From Streptomyces tsukubensis (GTDB taxonomy: Bacteria > Actinomycetota > Actinomycetes > Streptomycetales > Streptomycetaceae), in NCBI RefSeq assembly GCF_009296025.1, contig NZ_CP045178.1, positions 3,162,001 through 3,226,000 of the forward strand: 64,000 nt of DNA, in the 5' to 3' direction. Positions 8,662 to 17,652 of this stretch are shown here, piece after piece; the first letter of the stretch is position 1, and every line of letters begins with the position of its first letter. The position numbers and the translations under genes are program-made. The notes beneath the pieces are model-generated. The model was not told where the DNA came from. It made no database searches and saw only the letters and a program-made list of their open reading frames with translations.

Positions 8662-9047
8662 TGGAGATGGCGGGAATCGAACCCGCGTCCAACGGTGCGG
8701 AATCAGGGCTTCTCCGAGTGCAGTCCGCTGCGATTTTCTCGGCCCCGGAGATCACACGGACAAGTCTCCGACGGGCTCAGTCACTGTTTGATTTCCCACC
8801 ACTCCCCGTGACCGGGCGAGGTGGTTTAGTTCCCTAGCTGATGCCAGGATCCGGGTCGGGAACACCCCCGGGCTGACACTCCACGGAGTTACGCTAGCTG
8901 CTGATTAAGCAGCGAGAGCGAAGTTGGTGGAGGAATCGCGCTTAGAATTGGCGATTATTGTTTGCGACATATGGTTAACGAGATCATTGCCGCTTCCTCG
9001 ACTCGCTTCCCCTGCTTCGACATCCGCTGTCGAAACCGATCATCCCC
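8662..9047 (-). ncRNA. ssrA: transfer-messenger RNA (tmRNA, ssrA)
   Basis: The minus strand contains a full one-piece tmRNA. The 5' acceptor strand GGGGATG (9047-9041) pairs with CATCTCC near the 3' end (8669-8663). The T-arm reads GGGTTCGATTCCC, and the 5' region contains the conserved GATCGGTTTCGACAG. The tag reading frame runs from GCC at 8952 to TAA at 8907-8905 and encodes ANSKRDSSTNFALAA, ending in the usual FALAA degron. CCA is not encoded and would be added. tmRNA rescues stalled ribosomes with SmpB, whose gene lies 130 bp upstream on the same strand. Confidence 0.95.
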
Positions 9048-9177
9048 ATGTTGATTTTTCAAAGGTGGTGCCACACCCCGTGGGGTGCGTTGTCCATCCT
9101 ACGTGACCAACGCCCGACCGTGCCAGCGCATTCCCGCGGGCGGCGCGGGGTGGTCGAGCGCGACGGCGCCCCGGAGG

Positions 9178-9657
9178 TCAGGCGCGCTGCCTGCGCTTGA
9201 CCGCCGAGATCGCGCGCTGGGCCTCGCGCTCGTCCTGCTTCTCCCGCAGGGTCTGCCGCTTGTCGTACTCCTTCTTGCCCTTGGCCAGGGCGATCTCCAC
9301 CTTGGCGCGACCGTCCTTGAAATAGATGGCGAGCGGCACGATGGTGTGCCCGGTCTCCTGGGACTTCGCCTCCAGCTTGTCGATCTCGGCGCGGTGCATC
9401 AGCAGCTTGCGCTTGCGCCTCGCGCTGTGGTTGGTCCAGGTGCCCTGGGTGTACTCGGGGATGTGCACGTTGTGCAGCCACGCCTCGTGGCCGTCGATCT
9501 GCACGAAGCCGTCGACAAGGGCCGTTCTGCCCTCCCGCAGCGACTTCACCTCGGTGCCCATCAGGGCAAGACCGCACTCGTACGTGTCCAGAATGTGGTA
9601 ATCGTGCCGCGCCTTCTTGTTCTGCGCGACCAGCTTGCGTCCTTTTTCCTTAGCCAT
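9178..9657 (-). CDS. smpB: SsrA-binding protein SmpB
   Basis: SmpB binds tmRNA and delivers it to stalled ribosomes. The 159-residue product has the full family: N-terminal [18 protein letters not shown], the [10 protein letters not shown] core motif, and the basic C-terminal tail ([14 protein letters not shown]...VKRRQRA) that inserts into the mRNA channel. It precedes ssrA on the same strand, an order common in actinobacteria. The upstream S41 protease frame overlaps its first 97 bases, probably because that frame has slipped (see that entry). The Shine-Dalgarno is weak, which fits translational coupling. Confidence 0.97.
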   Translation of the reverse strand: MAKEKGRKLVAQNKKARHDYHILDTYECGLALMGTEVKSLREGRTALVDGFVQIDGHEAWLHNVHIPEYTQGTWTNHSARRKRKLLMHRAEIDKLEAKSQETGHTIVPLAIYFKDGRAKVEIALAKGKKEYDKRQTLREKQDEREAQRAISAVKRRQRA

Positions 9658-10997
9658 AGTCGTGCCATTTTCGCACTAGGAGGGGTGTCCGAGGGTTCTG
9701 GCCATACTGTTCTGGCCCGCGCCTGGGCCGCCACCGGCGCCTCAAGGTCGGGGGTGATGCCCTTCCCGTCCAGGCGTCGCCCGGCGGGGGTGCTGTAGTG
9801 GCCGACGGTCAGTTCCGCGACGGAACCGTCCGGCAGTCGGCTCGGGAGCTGCACCGAGCCCTTACCGAAGGTCCTCGTTCCCACGACGACCGCGCGGCCG
9901 CGGTCCTGGAGAGCTCCGGTGAGCAGTTCGGCCGCGCTCATGGTGCCGGAGTCCACGAGCGCGACCACGGGTCTGTGGTCGTCGCCCCCCCGCTCCGCGT
10001 GCAGTGAGCGTTCGCTGCCCCGTACGTCGTACGTCGCCACCAGCCCGCCGTCGAGGAAGGCGGCGGCCGCCGTGGTGGCCTCCGTGACCAGGCCGCCCGC
10101 GTTGCCCCGCAGGTCGAGAAGGACACCGGCGCCCGGCGGGGCGTGGCTGACGGCGGCGCGGACCTGAGCGCCCGAGCCCTTGGTGAAGGCGGTGACCTTG
10201 ATCCGCACGTCGTCCTCGCCCAGCGGATGGACCGTGACCGGGTCCTCGGCGATGGTGGTCCTGCGCAGGGTGGCGTGTCTGACCTGGTGGCCGCGGACCA
10301 GGACGAGCCCGACCCGCGAGCCCGCTGTGGCGGGACCCGCGCCGCGCAGCAGGGCCACGGTCTCCGTGACGGGGCGGCCCTTGGCGCGGTGTCCGGCGAC
10401 GCTCCGCAGCCGGTCGCCCGCGCGGATCCCGGCCTTGTCCGCCGGGCCGCCGTCCCGCACCCGCGACACTGTGATCCCGCCGTCCGAGGCCCGCTCGATC
10501 CAGAGGCCCACCCCGGTGTACTCGCCCGCGAGTGAGCGTTCGTACACCGCGAACGCCTCCGGGCCGTACACCGCGCCCCACCGGTCGCCGCTGCGGCTGA
10601 CGGTCTCCGTCGCCGCCTCGGTGCCCGACGCGCCGTCGGCCTGGGCGAGGGCCGCGGCGCCCGCCACCTCGTCGCGCAGGGTCGCGGCGTCCTCGGAGGT
10701 GTGGACCGTCGGGCCGCCCGCGCGCCGGGCGGAATCCACGACGGAAGGAACACTCCCGGCGGACCCCCCGGCCGCCATCGCCCGACGCTCTCCCCACTGA
10801 CCGGGTCGATGACCGGGCTGTGCGGCTGACTGGTGTCCCGGCTGATGACCTGGCCGCAGCTCCACCCGCTGCCCCGGAGGCTGGACCGTCCAGGAACCAC
10901 CGGCAGCCCCTGCGGTCAGCACGCCCGCGAACACCAAGGTGAGAGCGGCCCCGCGGCGGCTGCGGCGGGGCCGGCAGAACAGGACGGGGCCCGGCAT
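9561..10997 (-). CDS. S41 family C-terminal processing protease with PDZ domain
   Basis: This is an exported tail-specific protease of 478 residues as read. An N-terminal signal/anchor helix ([20 protein letters not shown]) comes first, then a PDZ domain ([34 protein letters not shown]). The S41 domain follows, with catalytic Ser in SGTMSAAEL and Lys in [10 protein letters not shown]. As read, the last 34 codons run into smpB. A one-base shift near 9700 would instead end the protein [12 protein letters not shown] at 9676, 18 bp before smpB, which looks more natural. The upstream neighbours are ftsX and ftsE. It is likely an envelope quality-control or division-linked protease; the substrate is unknown. 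Confidence 0.85.
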   Translation of the reverse strand: MPGPVLFCRPRRSRRGAALTLVFAGVLTAGAAGGSWTVQPPGQRVELRPGHQPGHQSAAQPGHRPGQWGERRAMAAGGSAGSVPSVVDSARRAGGPTVHTSEDAATLRDEVAGAAALAQADGASGTEAATETVSRSGDRWGAVYGPEAFAVYERSLAGEYTGVGLWIERASDGGITVSRVRDGGPADKAGIRAGDRLRSVAGHRAKGRPVTETVALLRGAGPATAGSRVGLVLVRGHQVRHATLRRTTIAEDPVTVHPLGEDDVRIKVTAFTKGSGAQVRAAVSHAPPGAGVLLDLRGNAGGLVTEATTAAAAFLDGGLVATYDVRGSERSLHAERGGDDHRPVVALVDSGTMSAAELLTGALQDRGRAVVVGTRTFGKGSVQLPSRLPDGSVAELTVGHYSTPAGRRLDGKGITPDLEAPVAAQARARTVWPEPSDTPPSAKMARLWLRKKDASWSRRTRRRGTITTFWTRTSAVLP

Positions 10998-11021
10998 AGC
11001 GCGGAGTCTAGGACAACAAAA

Positions 11022-11053
11022 GGCGCCGCACGGCCGGTTGGCCGCGCGGCGCC
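11022..11053 (-). terminator. intrinsic terminator after ftsX
   Basis: GGCGCCGCACGGCC (11022-11035) pairs with GGCCGCGCGGCGCC (11040-11053) with one mismatch. Read on the minus strand it is followed by TTTTGTTG, a U-rich tail. It separates ftsEX from the S41 protease gene. Confidence 0.8.
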
Positions 11054-11064
11054 AGGGGGATGCG

Positions 11065-11982
11065 TCACACCTTCAGGTACTTGCGCAGAGCGAAGAAGGC
11101 CGCGAGCGCGGGCATGAGGAGGCTGGTCGCGAGAACCAGCGGGAGCTTCGTGAGGACGGCGTCCCAGCCGATGAAGTTGATCAGGTCGAGCTTGTGGGAC
11201 AGGTCAAGACCGTGGTCGATGATGAAGTACCGGCCGAGCAGCAGCATTCCGCAGGCCACCACGCCACCGATGAGTCCGGCGACGGCCGCCTCCATGATGA
11301 AGGGCGCCTGGATGTAGAACCCGGAGGAGCCGACCAGCCGCATGATGCCCGTCTCCCTGCGTCTGCTGAACGCGGAGACACGCACCGTATTGACGATCAG
11401 CATCAGGGCCACCACGAGCATCAGCACCATCAGGGCCCTGGCCGCCCAGTTCATGCCGTCGAGCAGACCGAAGAGGTTGTCGACGATGCCCTTCTGGTCC
11501 TCGACGGACTGCACACCCGCCCTGCCGGTGAAGGCGGTCGCGATGACCTTGTACTTCTCCGGGTCCTTGAGCTTGACGCGGAAGGACTCCTGCATCTGGT
11601 CCGGCGTGAGCTGCGCGGCCAGCGGCGAGGAGCTGAACTCCTTCTTGTACAGCTTGTACGCCTGGTCGGCCGACTCGTGGTAGACCTTCTCCACCACAGG
11701 CATCTTCTTGAGGTCGGCGCTGATCTGCGCCTTCTGCTCCGGAGTGACGGCGCCCTTGGCGCACTTGGGGTCGTCCTGGGCGTCCACCTTGCTGCACAGG
11801 TAGACGGAGACGTTGACCTTGTCGTACCAGAAGACCTTCATCGACTTCACCTGGTCGCTCATCAGGAGCGAGGCGCCGAACAGGGCGAGGGAGAGGGCGA
11901 CGGAGACGACCACCGCGAAGGTCATCGTGAGATTTCGGCGGAGACCGACCCCGATCTCCGACAGGACGAACTGGGCGCGCAT
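11065..11982 (-). CDS. ftsX: cell division ABC transporter permease FtsX
   Basis: FtsX forms the FtsEX complex, which regulates peptidoglycan hydrolases at the septum. The 305-residue protein has an N-terminal membrane helix (about 20-42), an extracellular domain of about 125 residues, and three C-terminal helices with the family motif SAFSRRRETGIMRLVG. The extracellular domain has two cysteines (C63, C74) that could form a disulfide. AAAGGA precedes the ATG at 11982. It lies 162 bp after ftsE, longer than the usual overlap; the gap holds short CAGTATCT and CTCAGTGC repeats but no obvious terminator. Confidence 0.97.
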   Translation of the reverse strand: MRAQFVLSEIGVGLRRNLTMTFAVVVSVALSLALFGASLLMSDQVKSMKVFWYDKVNVSVYLCSKVDAQDDPKCAKGAVTPEQKAQISADLKKMPVVEKVYHESADQAYKLYKKEFSSSPLAAQLTPDQMQESFRVKLKDPEKYKVIATAFTGRAGVQSVEDQKGIVDNLFGLLDGMNWAARALMVLMLVVALMLIVNTVRVSAFSRRRETGIMRLVGSSGFYIQAPFIMEAAVAGLIGGVVACGMLLLGRYFIIDHGLDLSHKLDLINFIGWDAVLTKLPLVLATSLLMPALAAFFALRKYLKV

Positions 11983-12144
11983 GGCGTCCTTTCAGTATCT
12001 AGGCACTGATCAGTATCTCTGGGCGCTGAGCGGGCGTTCCGCACGGCGCGCACACGGCGCACCCGGGGGCGCTCACCGCACCCCTGAGGGCGTGGACCGG
12101 GTCCCCGCGCTCAGTGCGGTGCCCATCTGTTCAGTGCCGTCTGC

Positions 12145-12834
12145 TCAGTGCTGATAGCCGTAGACGCCGCGCGACTGGTCGCGGACCAGCCGGCCGCTCT
12201 CCAGCTCGATGACGCGCTTGCGCATCTGGTCGACGATCTGCTGGTCATGGGTGGCCATCACGACGGTGGTTCCGGTCCTGTTGATCCGGTCCAGCAGTTT
12301 CATGATGCCCACGGAGGTCTGGGGGTCCAGGTTGCCGGTCGGCTCATCCGCGATCAGCAACTTGGGGCGGTTGACGAAGGCGCGCGCGATGGCGACGCGC
12401 TGCTGCTCACCGCCGGACAGTTCGCCCGGCATCCGCTCGTCCTTCCCGCCGAGTCCGACGAGGTCGAGGACCTGCGGCACCGACTTGCGGATCTCACCTC
12501 GGGACTTGCCGATGACCTCCTGAGCGAAGGCCACGTTCTGGGCGACGGTCTTGCTCGGCAGGAGCCTGAAGTCCTGGAAGACCGTGCCGAGCTGGCGGCG
12601 CATCTGCGGGACCTTCCAGTTGGAGAGCCGCGCGAGGTCCTTGCCGAGGACGTGCACCTGGCCATGGCTGGCCCGCTCCTCGCGCAGCAGCAGCCGGAGG
12701 AAGGTGGACTTTCCGGAACCGGAGGAGCCCACCAGGAAGACGAACTCGCCGCGCTCGACCTCAAGGGAGACGTCCCTGAGTGCGGGGCGGCTCTGCTTGG
12801 GGTAGGCCTTGGAGACGTTGTCGAATCGGATCAC
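12145..12834 (-). CDS. ftsE: cell division ATP-binding protein FtsE
   Basis: This is the ATPase partner of FtsX (229 residues). It has Walker A (GSSGSGKST, about 36-44), Q-loop ([17 protein letters not shown]), ABC signature ([14 protein letters not shown]), Walker B ([12 protein letters not shown]) and H-loop (VVMATHD). The ATG at 12834 follows standard [12 protein letters not shown]. It is the first gene of the ftsEX unit; the promoter should be in 12835-13154, shared divergently with the small membrane protein gene. Confidence 0.97.
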   Translation of the reverse strand: MIRFDNVSKAYPKQSRPALRDVSLEVERGEFVFLVGSSGSGKSTFLRLLLREERASHGQVHVLGKDLARLSNWKVPQMRRQLGTVFQDFRLLPSKTVAQNVAFAQEVIGKSRGEIRKSVPQVLDLVGLGGKDERMPGELSGGEQQRVAIARAFVNRPKLLIADEPTGNLDPQTSVGIMKLLDRINRTGTTVVMATHDQQIVDQMRKRVIELESGRLVRDQSRGVYGYQH

Positions 12835-13154
12835 GAATGCACCACGGGTAGCCGGGGGTAGGTGAGCGTGACCATACGCGAAGCGGGGCGCGGCGCGCAG
12901 CCGACGATCGGTGTCCGGGGTCGGGTGAGCCGCAATTCACGGCATCTTCAGGTACAAAGCAGGCGCGTACGTCTCCCTGGGGGTGGGCGTGGCGCCTCGG
13001 ACCCGTCCCCAAGGGGCGTTCCGGCCTCTTGTACGGGGCCCCGCGCCGAATCGCGGGGAAGCTGGCACAGTGGGAGGGGGAACGAACGCGGTTCTCGAAG
13101 CGTTGGGTCGGGCAGTAGCCCCAGCGGCTCGGCCGCGCGGGAGGAGGAGAGCGC
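12835..13154. other. divergent promoter region ftsE / small membrane protein
   Basis: No gene is visible in this 320-bp region. It must carry promoters for ftsE (leftward) and the 65-residue protein gene (rightward). I could not assign -35/-10 elements with confidence. Confidence 0.4.
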
Positions 13155-13352
13155 ATGACCTTTGACCGATTGGTGTGCGCGAACTGCGCGGGACCCGTGA
13201 GCGAGGGGCGGTGCTCGGTATGCCGGGCGAGCCGCGCGCGCATGGAGGAGCGGGAAGGCCCACTGGCCAACATAAGCCCCCGCGCGCTGATCGCGGCGAT
13301 CGCCGTCCTGATCGCCCTGCTGGCCGTTCTGGCGGCGCACCAGACCTCCTGA
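13155..13352 (+). CDS. small zinc-ribbon membrane protein
   Basis: The 65-residue protein starts with a CxxC...CxxC knuckle (CANCAGP at 8-11, CSVC at 20-23) that could bind zinc. A short charged linker follows, then one C-terminal membrane helix (ALIAAIAVLIALLAVLAA). GGGAGGAGGAGAGCGC precedes the ATG, a strong ribosome site, so it is surely translated. The function is unknown. It is divergent from ftsE and ends at a strong bidirectional terminator. Confidence 0.8.
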   Translation: MTFDRLVCANCAGPVSEGRCSVCRASRARMEEREGPLANISPRALIAAIAVLIALLAVLAAHQTS

Positions 13353-13374
13353 CAGCCCCTCCTGGGGCCCGTCC

Positions 13375-13440
13375 GACGAAGAAGGGCCCGGAACACCGCC
13401 GTACTGCTCGCGCAGCGGGTGTTCCGGGCCCTTCTTCGTC
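13375..13440. terminator. bidirectional terminator
   Basis: A perfect 23-bp stem (13375-13397 with 13418-13440, arms GACGAAGAAGGGCCCGGAACACC and its complement) encloses a 20-base loop. It lies between the convergent zinc-ribbon gene and the LAETG protein gene, so it serves both. Confidence 0.9.
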
Positions 13441-13501
13441 AGTCGTTATCCGCTGAGCCGCCCGATGACTGTTTCCAGCCTCGTCAGGCGGCGCGACCTC
13501 G

Positions 13502-14191
13502 TCAGGCGGCGGTACGGCCGCCGGTGAGACGCGGAAGCAGACGGAAGCCGATGCCTCCCGCGATCATCGTGGCGGCGCCGATGATCAGGAACGTGGTCTC
13601 GCCGGAACCGGTCTCGGCCAGCTCCTCCTTGGCCTGTCCCTGCTCGACGGGCTGCGACCCGCCGTTGTCGGTACCGGCACCGACGTCCTTGCCGCTGTCG
13701 CCGAGGCCACCCGGCTTGTTGTTGTCGCCCTTGCCGCCACCGGCCGCGGGCTGGCTGGTCGACGTGGACGGCTCGGACGGGTCATCGGTCGGCTGGGTCG
13801 TCGGCTTACCGGTGGGCTCGGTCGGCTCGTCGGTCGGGTCCGTCGGGTGGGTGGGGTCCGTCGGATCAGTCGGGTCCGTCGGGTCCGTCGGGTCCGTGGG
13901 GTCCGTCGGATCAGTCGGGTCCGTGGGGTCCGTCGGATCGGTCGGGTCCGTCGGATCGGTCGGATCCGTGGGGTCCGTGGGGTCGGTCGTCGGCACCCCG
14001 GTGTTGTCCGGCGGCGCCGGGGTCGTCGGGTCGTCGTCGATGACGTCGATCCCCACACCGGTGCTGTTGGCTCCCGTGGAGACATCGAGGCCGACAGCCT
14101 GTGCGGCGCCCGCGGCGGTCAGCGAGGCGCCCGCGGCGATCACGGCGCCGGCTGCGATCCGCGCGACGCGGACCCGCATCTTCTTGGTCAT
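13502..14191 (-). CDS. sortase-anchored surface protein with (TDP)n stalk
   Basis: The 229-residue exported protein has a signal peptide ending in GAAQA-VGL (about residue 32). A stalk of about 20 (T-D-P) units fills the middle, followed by a Pro/Ser/Thr linker. The C-terminal sorting signal is LAETG, then a hydrophobic helix and RLLPRLTGG. LAxTG is the motif of class E sortases in high-GC Gram-positives, so it should be linked to the wall. No binding domain is visible beyond a short N-terminal segment. The repeats are GGGTCCGTC-type 9-bp units at 13847-13980 and could change length by slippage. Confidence 0.85.
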   Translation of the reverse strand: MTKKMRVRVARIAAGAVIAAGASLTAAGAAQAVGLDVSTGANSTGVGIDVIDDDPTTPAPPDNTGVPTTDPTDPTDPTDPTDPTDPTDPTDPTDPTDPTDPTDPTDPTDPTDPTHPTDPTDEPTEPTGKPTTQPTDDPSEPSTSTSQPAAGGGKGDNNKPGGLGDSGKDVGAGTDNGGSQPVEQGQAKEELAETGSGETTFLIIGAATMIAGGIGFRLLPRLTGGRTAA

Positions 14192-14558
14192 CTGGCTGCT
14201 ACCCCCAGTAGCTGAAATTGTCAGTGGAGCAGCGCTCGGGGCCGCGGACGCCGGAGGTAACTGGCCGCCCCCGTTTCACACGCGTCCCAGAAATGCGCAT
14301 GCCGCGCGCCAGCCTTCCCACTTTCCTGAGCAGCGTCAAGGACGTTGCGGGCGGGATGACCGGTAAAGGAGCGTTTGCCCTCCATAGGGAGACACAAGTG
14401 TGACGCAAAAAGACAACTGCCGCTCGCATGGCGGCAGTTGCCTGGTTGCCTTGTCGACATAGCGTTCGACAGAGGCCTGTCCGGAGGAGGGACCATCCGG
14501 GCTTGAGTCGGTCCGGAACTGAGTCGGTCCGGTCCTGAGTCGGTCCGGACTGGACCCC
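14192..14558. other. spacer downstream of prfB with terminator and 16-bp repeat
   Basis: It holds the promoter of the LAETG gene, the prfB terminator (14414-14440) and three tandem 16-bp units starting TGAGTCGGTCCGG at 14504, 14520 and 14536. No gene is visible. Confidence 0.6.
14414..14440 (-). terminator. intrinsic terminator after prfB
   Basis: CAACTGCCGC (14414-14423) pairs perfectly with GCGGCAGTTG (14431-14440) across a 7-base loop. On the minus strand TCTTTTTGCG follows, a classic U-tract. Confidence 0.85.
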
Positions 14559-15668
14559 TTACGCCTCCCGCTGCTTGCGCCAGCGGATACCGGCCTCAAG
14601 GAAGCCGTCGATCTCACCGTTGAAGACGGACTCCGGGTTGCCCACCTCGCAGTCGGTGCGCAGGTCCTTCACCATCTGGTACGGGTGCAGGACGTAGGAG
14701 CGCATCTGGTTGCCCCAGGAGTTGCCGCCGTCGCCCTTGAGTGCGTCCATCTTGGCCTGCTCCTCCTGGCGCCTGCGTTCGAGCAGCTTGGCCTGGAGGA
14801 CGTTCATGGCGCTCGCCTTGTTCTGGATCTGTGAGCGCTCGTTCTGACAGGAGACGACGATGCCGGTCGGCAGGTGGGTCAGGCGCACCGCGGAGTCCGT
14901 CGTGTTGACTCCCTGGCCGCCGGGGCCCGAGGAGCGGTAGACGTCGACGCGCAGTTCGGACTCGTCGATCTCGATGTGGTCGGTCTGCTCGACGACGGGC
15001 AGCACCTCCACACCGGCGAACGACGTCTGGCGGCGGCCCTGGTTGTCGAAGGGGGAGATGCGTACGAGGCGGTGGGTGCCCTGCTCGACGGAGAGCGTGC
15101 CGTAGGCGTAGGGCGCCTTGACGGCGAAGGTGGTCGACTTGATGCCGGCCTCTTCCGCGTAAGACGTCTCGTAGATCTCCGTCTTGTAACCGCGCTGCTC
15201 GGCCCAGCGCAGGTACATGCGCTGCAACTTCTCCGCGAAGTCGGCGGCGTCGACGCCACCGGCCTCGGCGCGGATGTTGACGAGGGCCTCGCGGGAGTCG
15301 TACTCGCCGGAGAGGAGGGTGCGGACCTCCATCTCGTCAAGCGCCTTGCGGACCGCGTTCAGCTCGTTCTCCGCCTCGGTCCGCGCGTCGGCGTCGTCCT
15401 CGGACTCGGCCAGCTCGAAGAGGACGTCCAGGTCGTCGATCCGACCCCGGAGTGCTTCCGTCTTACGGACCTCGGCCTGGAGGTGGGAGAGCTTACTGGT
15501 GATCTTCTGCGCCGCGTCGGGGTCGTCCCAGAGCGACGGAGCCGCCGCCTGCTCCTCCAGCGAGGCGATCTCGGACCTCAGCTTGTCGAGGTCCAGGACG
15601 GCCTCGATCGACTCCATGGTCGAGGAGAGGGACTTGAGCTCTTCGGATACATCGACGACTGCCACCAC
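14559..15668 (-). CDS. prfB: peptide chain release factor 2
   Basis: RF2 ends translation at UGA and UAA. The 369-residue protein has the codon-recognition motif SPF (in [11 protein letters not shown]) and the catalytic GGQ loop ([14 protein letters not shown]). The frame is continuous: there is no in-frame UGA with a slippery CUU, so the programmed +1 frameshift that autoregulates prfB in many bacteria is absent. The start [14 protein letters not shown] is at 15668. It is terminated by the hairpin at 14414. Confidence 0.97.
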   Translation of the reverse strand: MVAVVDVSEELKSLSSTMESIEAVLDLDKLRSEIASLEEQAAAPSLWDDPDAAQKITSKLSHLQAEVRKTEALRGRIDDLDVLFELAESEDDADARTEAENELNAVRKALDEMEVRTLLSGEYDSREALVNIRAEAGGVDAADFAEKLQRMYLRWAEQRGYKTEIYETSYAEEAGIKSTTFAVKAPYAYGTLSVEQGTHRLVRISPFDNQGRRQTSFAGVEVLPVVEQTDHIEIDESELRVDVYRSSGPGGQGVNTTDSAVRLTHLPTGIVVSCQNERSQIQNKASAMNVLQAKLLERRRQEEQAKMDALKGDGGNSWGNQMRSYVLHPYQMVKDLRTDCEVGNPESVFNGEIDGFLEAGIRWRKQREA

Positions 15669-15932
15669 TCCAGCGTAACGGCTGTGGGAAGCGGGCCATC
15701 CCCGGCAGGGGCGGAGGTTCCCGCGAGGCCGCCGGGTCCGCCGCTCCGTACCGCCGGTCCGGAACCGCCGCTGGGCGCTCCCCGCGGGGCCACGGGGCCG
15801 CGCATTCGGTGCGCGAGCCCCCGGACCTGCGGGCCTGCGGTCTTGCCTGCGGGCCCGGGGGCCAGGGGCCTGCGGGGCTTATCGGGTCGACAGGCCCCGT
15901 ACCTACAGACCCCGTACCTACAAGCCCCGGCC

Positions 15933-17264
15933 CTACGGCTCGGCCGGGGCCGAGTTCTCCGTGTCCCGGGGTGGGGCGTCGTCGCCGCCCGACGTGGCGA
16001 GCCAGCCGCCCACGCCCACCACCGCGGCCAGCACCACCGCGCCCACGCCCAGCCGCAGCCGACGCTTGCGCAGGGCCTCGGCGCGGGCCCTGGCGGAGCC
16101 GGGGCGCGGGCTCCCCGACGCCCTGGGGGCGCGGGCGGTGCCTCGGGCGCCCCCGGCCAGTTCGTCGGGGCCCGGCACCCGCATGCTCGTGTGGGTGTCC
16201 CTGTTGGAGTCGGAGGCGCCGCCGGGCGGCACCAGAGGGACGGCGCCCTTGGGGCGCTCCCTCGGGGGCTCCGGCTTGTTTCCCGGCTCCTCCTGGCTCT
16301 CCTCCGCGGACCCGTTGCCCGGCTGCTCGTCGACCTCCAGCGGCGGGATCCCCGCGAGCAGCGGCAACTGGTCGCGCAGCCGCTGGGCCAGCTCGGAGGC
16401 GCGCAGCCGCGACGCGGGCGCCTTGGCCAGGCACTGCACCATGAGCTGCCACAACTCGTCGGGGATGCCGGGGAGCGGGACGACGGTCTCGGTGACGTGG
16501 CGGCGCAGGATCGCGCCGGGGTGTCCGCCGCCGAAGGGGGTGAACCCGGCGAGCAGCTCGTACAGGACCGTGGCGAGGGCGTAGATGTCGACGGCGGCGC
16601 GCGGGGGCAGCCCCTCGATGATCTCGGGGGCGAGATAGTCGGGGGTGCCGATGATCTTCGTGGCGCGGGTACGGCGTGGTGAGTCGATCAGCTTGGCCAC
16701 ACCGAAGTCGGTGAGGAGCGCGGGGTGGGAGCCGCCGGGGCCCAGTTCCCCCTCCATGTCGAGCAGGATGTTCTCCGGCTTGACGTCCCTGTGCACGATC
16801 CCCGCGGCGTGCGCGGCGGCCAGTCCGTCGGCGACGTCCGCGACGACGGCGACGGCTGCCTCCGGGGCGAGACGGCGCTCGCGGTCGAGCCGGGTGCGCA
16901 GGTCGGTGCCGCGTACGAGATCCATGACGAGCGCCAGATCGTTGCCGTCCACGACCAGGTCACGCACGCCGACGACGCGTGGGTGGTCGAGGCTGAGCAG
17001 GGCGCTCCGCTCCTGGACGAAGCGGCCGACGAGTTCCTGGTCGGAGGCCAGGTCCTCGCGCAGCAGCTTGATGGCGACAGGGCCCTCGGGTCCCTCGCCC
17101 AGCCACACCGTGCCGGCGCTGCCCCGCCCGAGGATCTGATGGGCGGTGTACCGGCTGCCGATCTTCCGTGCCAAGACTGCTCCGACGGGTCGGGCCCCCG
17201 GCATGTTCCCAAGGGCTTGAGTTGGCGACAAAACTACGCGGGTACGCGGTGGTTGCGTGCCCAT
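15933..17264 (-). CDS. pkaB: membrane-linked serine/threonine protein kinase
   Basis: This is a Hanks-type kinase of 443 residues. The glycine loop is LGRGSAGTV, the ATP lysine is in VAIKLL, the catalytic loop is HRDVKPENILL, then come DFGVAK and the APE motif (YLAPEIIEG). A disordered linker leads to a helix (GVGAVVLAAVVGVGGWLA) near the C-terminus, with a short outside tail. The start chosen (17264) has GGTGGGGTGA upstream. MPGARP at 17204 is an alternative, closer in length to PkaB as I recall it. Side by side with pkaA and opposite an FHA gene, it forms a phosphosignalling cluster. Confidence 0.88.
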   Translation of the reverse strand: MGTQPPRTRVVLSPTQALGNMPGARPVGAVLARKIGSRYTAHQILGRGSAGTVWLGEGPEGPVAIKLLREDLASDQELVGRFVQERSALLSLDHPRVVGVRDLVVDGNDLALVMDLVRGTDLRTRLDRERRLAPEAAVAVVADVADGLAAAHAAGIVHRDVKPENILLDMEGELGPGGSHPALLTDFGVAKLIDSPRRTRATKIIGTPDYLAPEIIEGLPPRAAVDIYALATVLYELLAGFTPFGGGHPGAILRRHVTETVVPLPGIPDELWQLMVQCLAKAPASRLRASELAQRLRDQLPLLAGIPPLEVDEQPGNGSAEESQEEPGNKPEPPRERPKGAVPLVPPGGASDSNRDTHTSMRVPGPDELAGGARGTARAPRASGSPRPGSARARAEALRKRRLRLGVGAVVLAAVVGVGGWLATSGGDDAPPRDTENSAPAEP

Positions 17265-17652
17265 GATGACGTCACCCCACCGCGCGCCGGGTGTTATGTC
17301 ATGAATTGCCCTAGGCGAAGGGCGGGACGAAGCGCCCCGGCGGGCGCTGGATGTCGACAAGTCACTTCGGTCGCCGCGGTAGTCACCGAGCGACAACCGA
17401 GGCGATTACTACGGCTACCGCGCCACTGCGGCGGTGGCGGGGCGGCCTTCGACGCGGCCACCGAGGTGGTCGCCGAGCGGCTGCCCCCGCCGCCACCGAT
17501 GCGATCAACATCACCTCGGTCACCGACGGGGTCACCGCCGTTCTGGATCAATGGGACGAGCCGGCCGACGGGCCGTCACCCTGTCCGCACCTGGAACCGC
17601 GCCGAGGCCGGCCACCGCGAGAAGGTGACCGGCCGGAGGGGGGCAGGACCTA
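17265..17652. other. spacer between pkaA end and pkaB start
   Basis: No gene is visible in 388 bp. It contains a terminator-like hairpin just after pkaA and must contain a pkaB promoter if that hairpin works. Confidence 0.45.
17606..17634 (-). terminator. hairpin after pkaA
   Basis: GGCCGGCCACC (17606-17616) pairs with GGTGACCGGCC (17624-17634), 10 of 11 matching, 19 bp beyond the pkaA stop. There is no U-tract, so strength is uncertain. Confidence 0.5.

Noticed and set aside
14559..15668. Programmed frameshift in prfB
   Set aside because: The frame is continuous from start to stop, with no in-frame UGA or slippery site.
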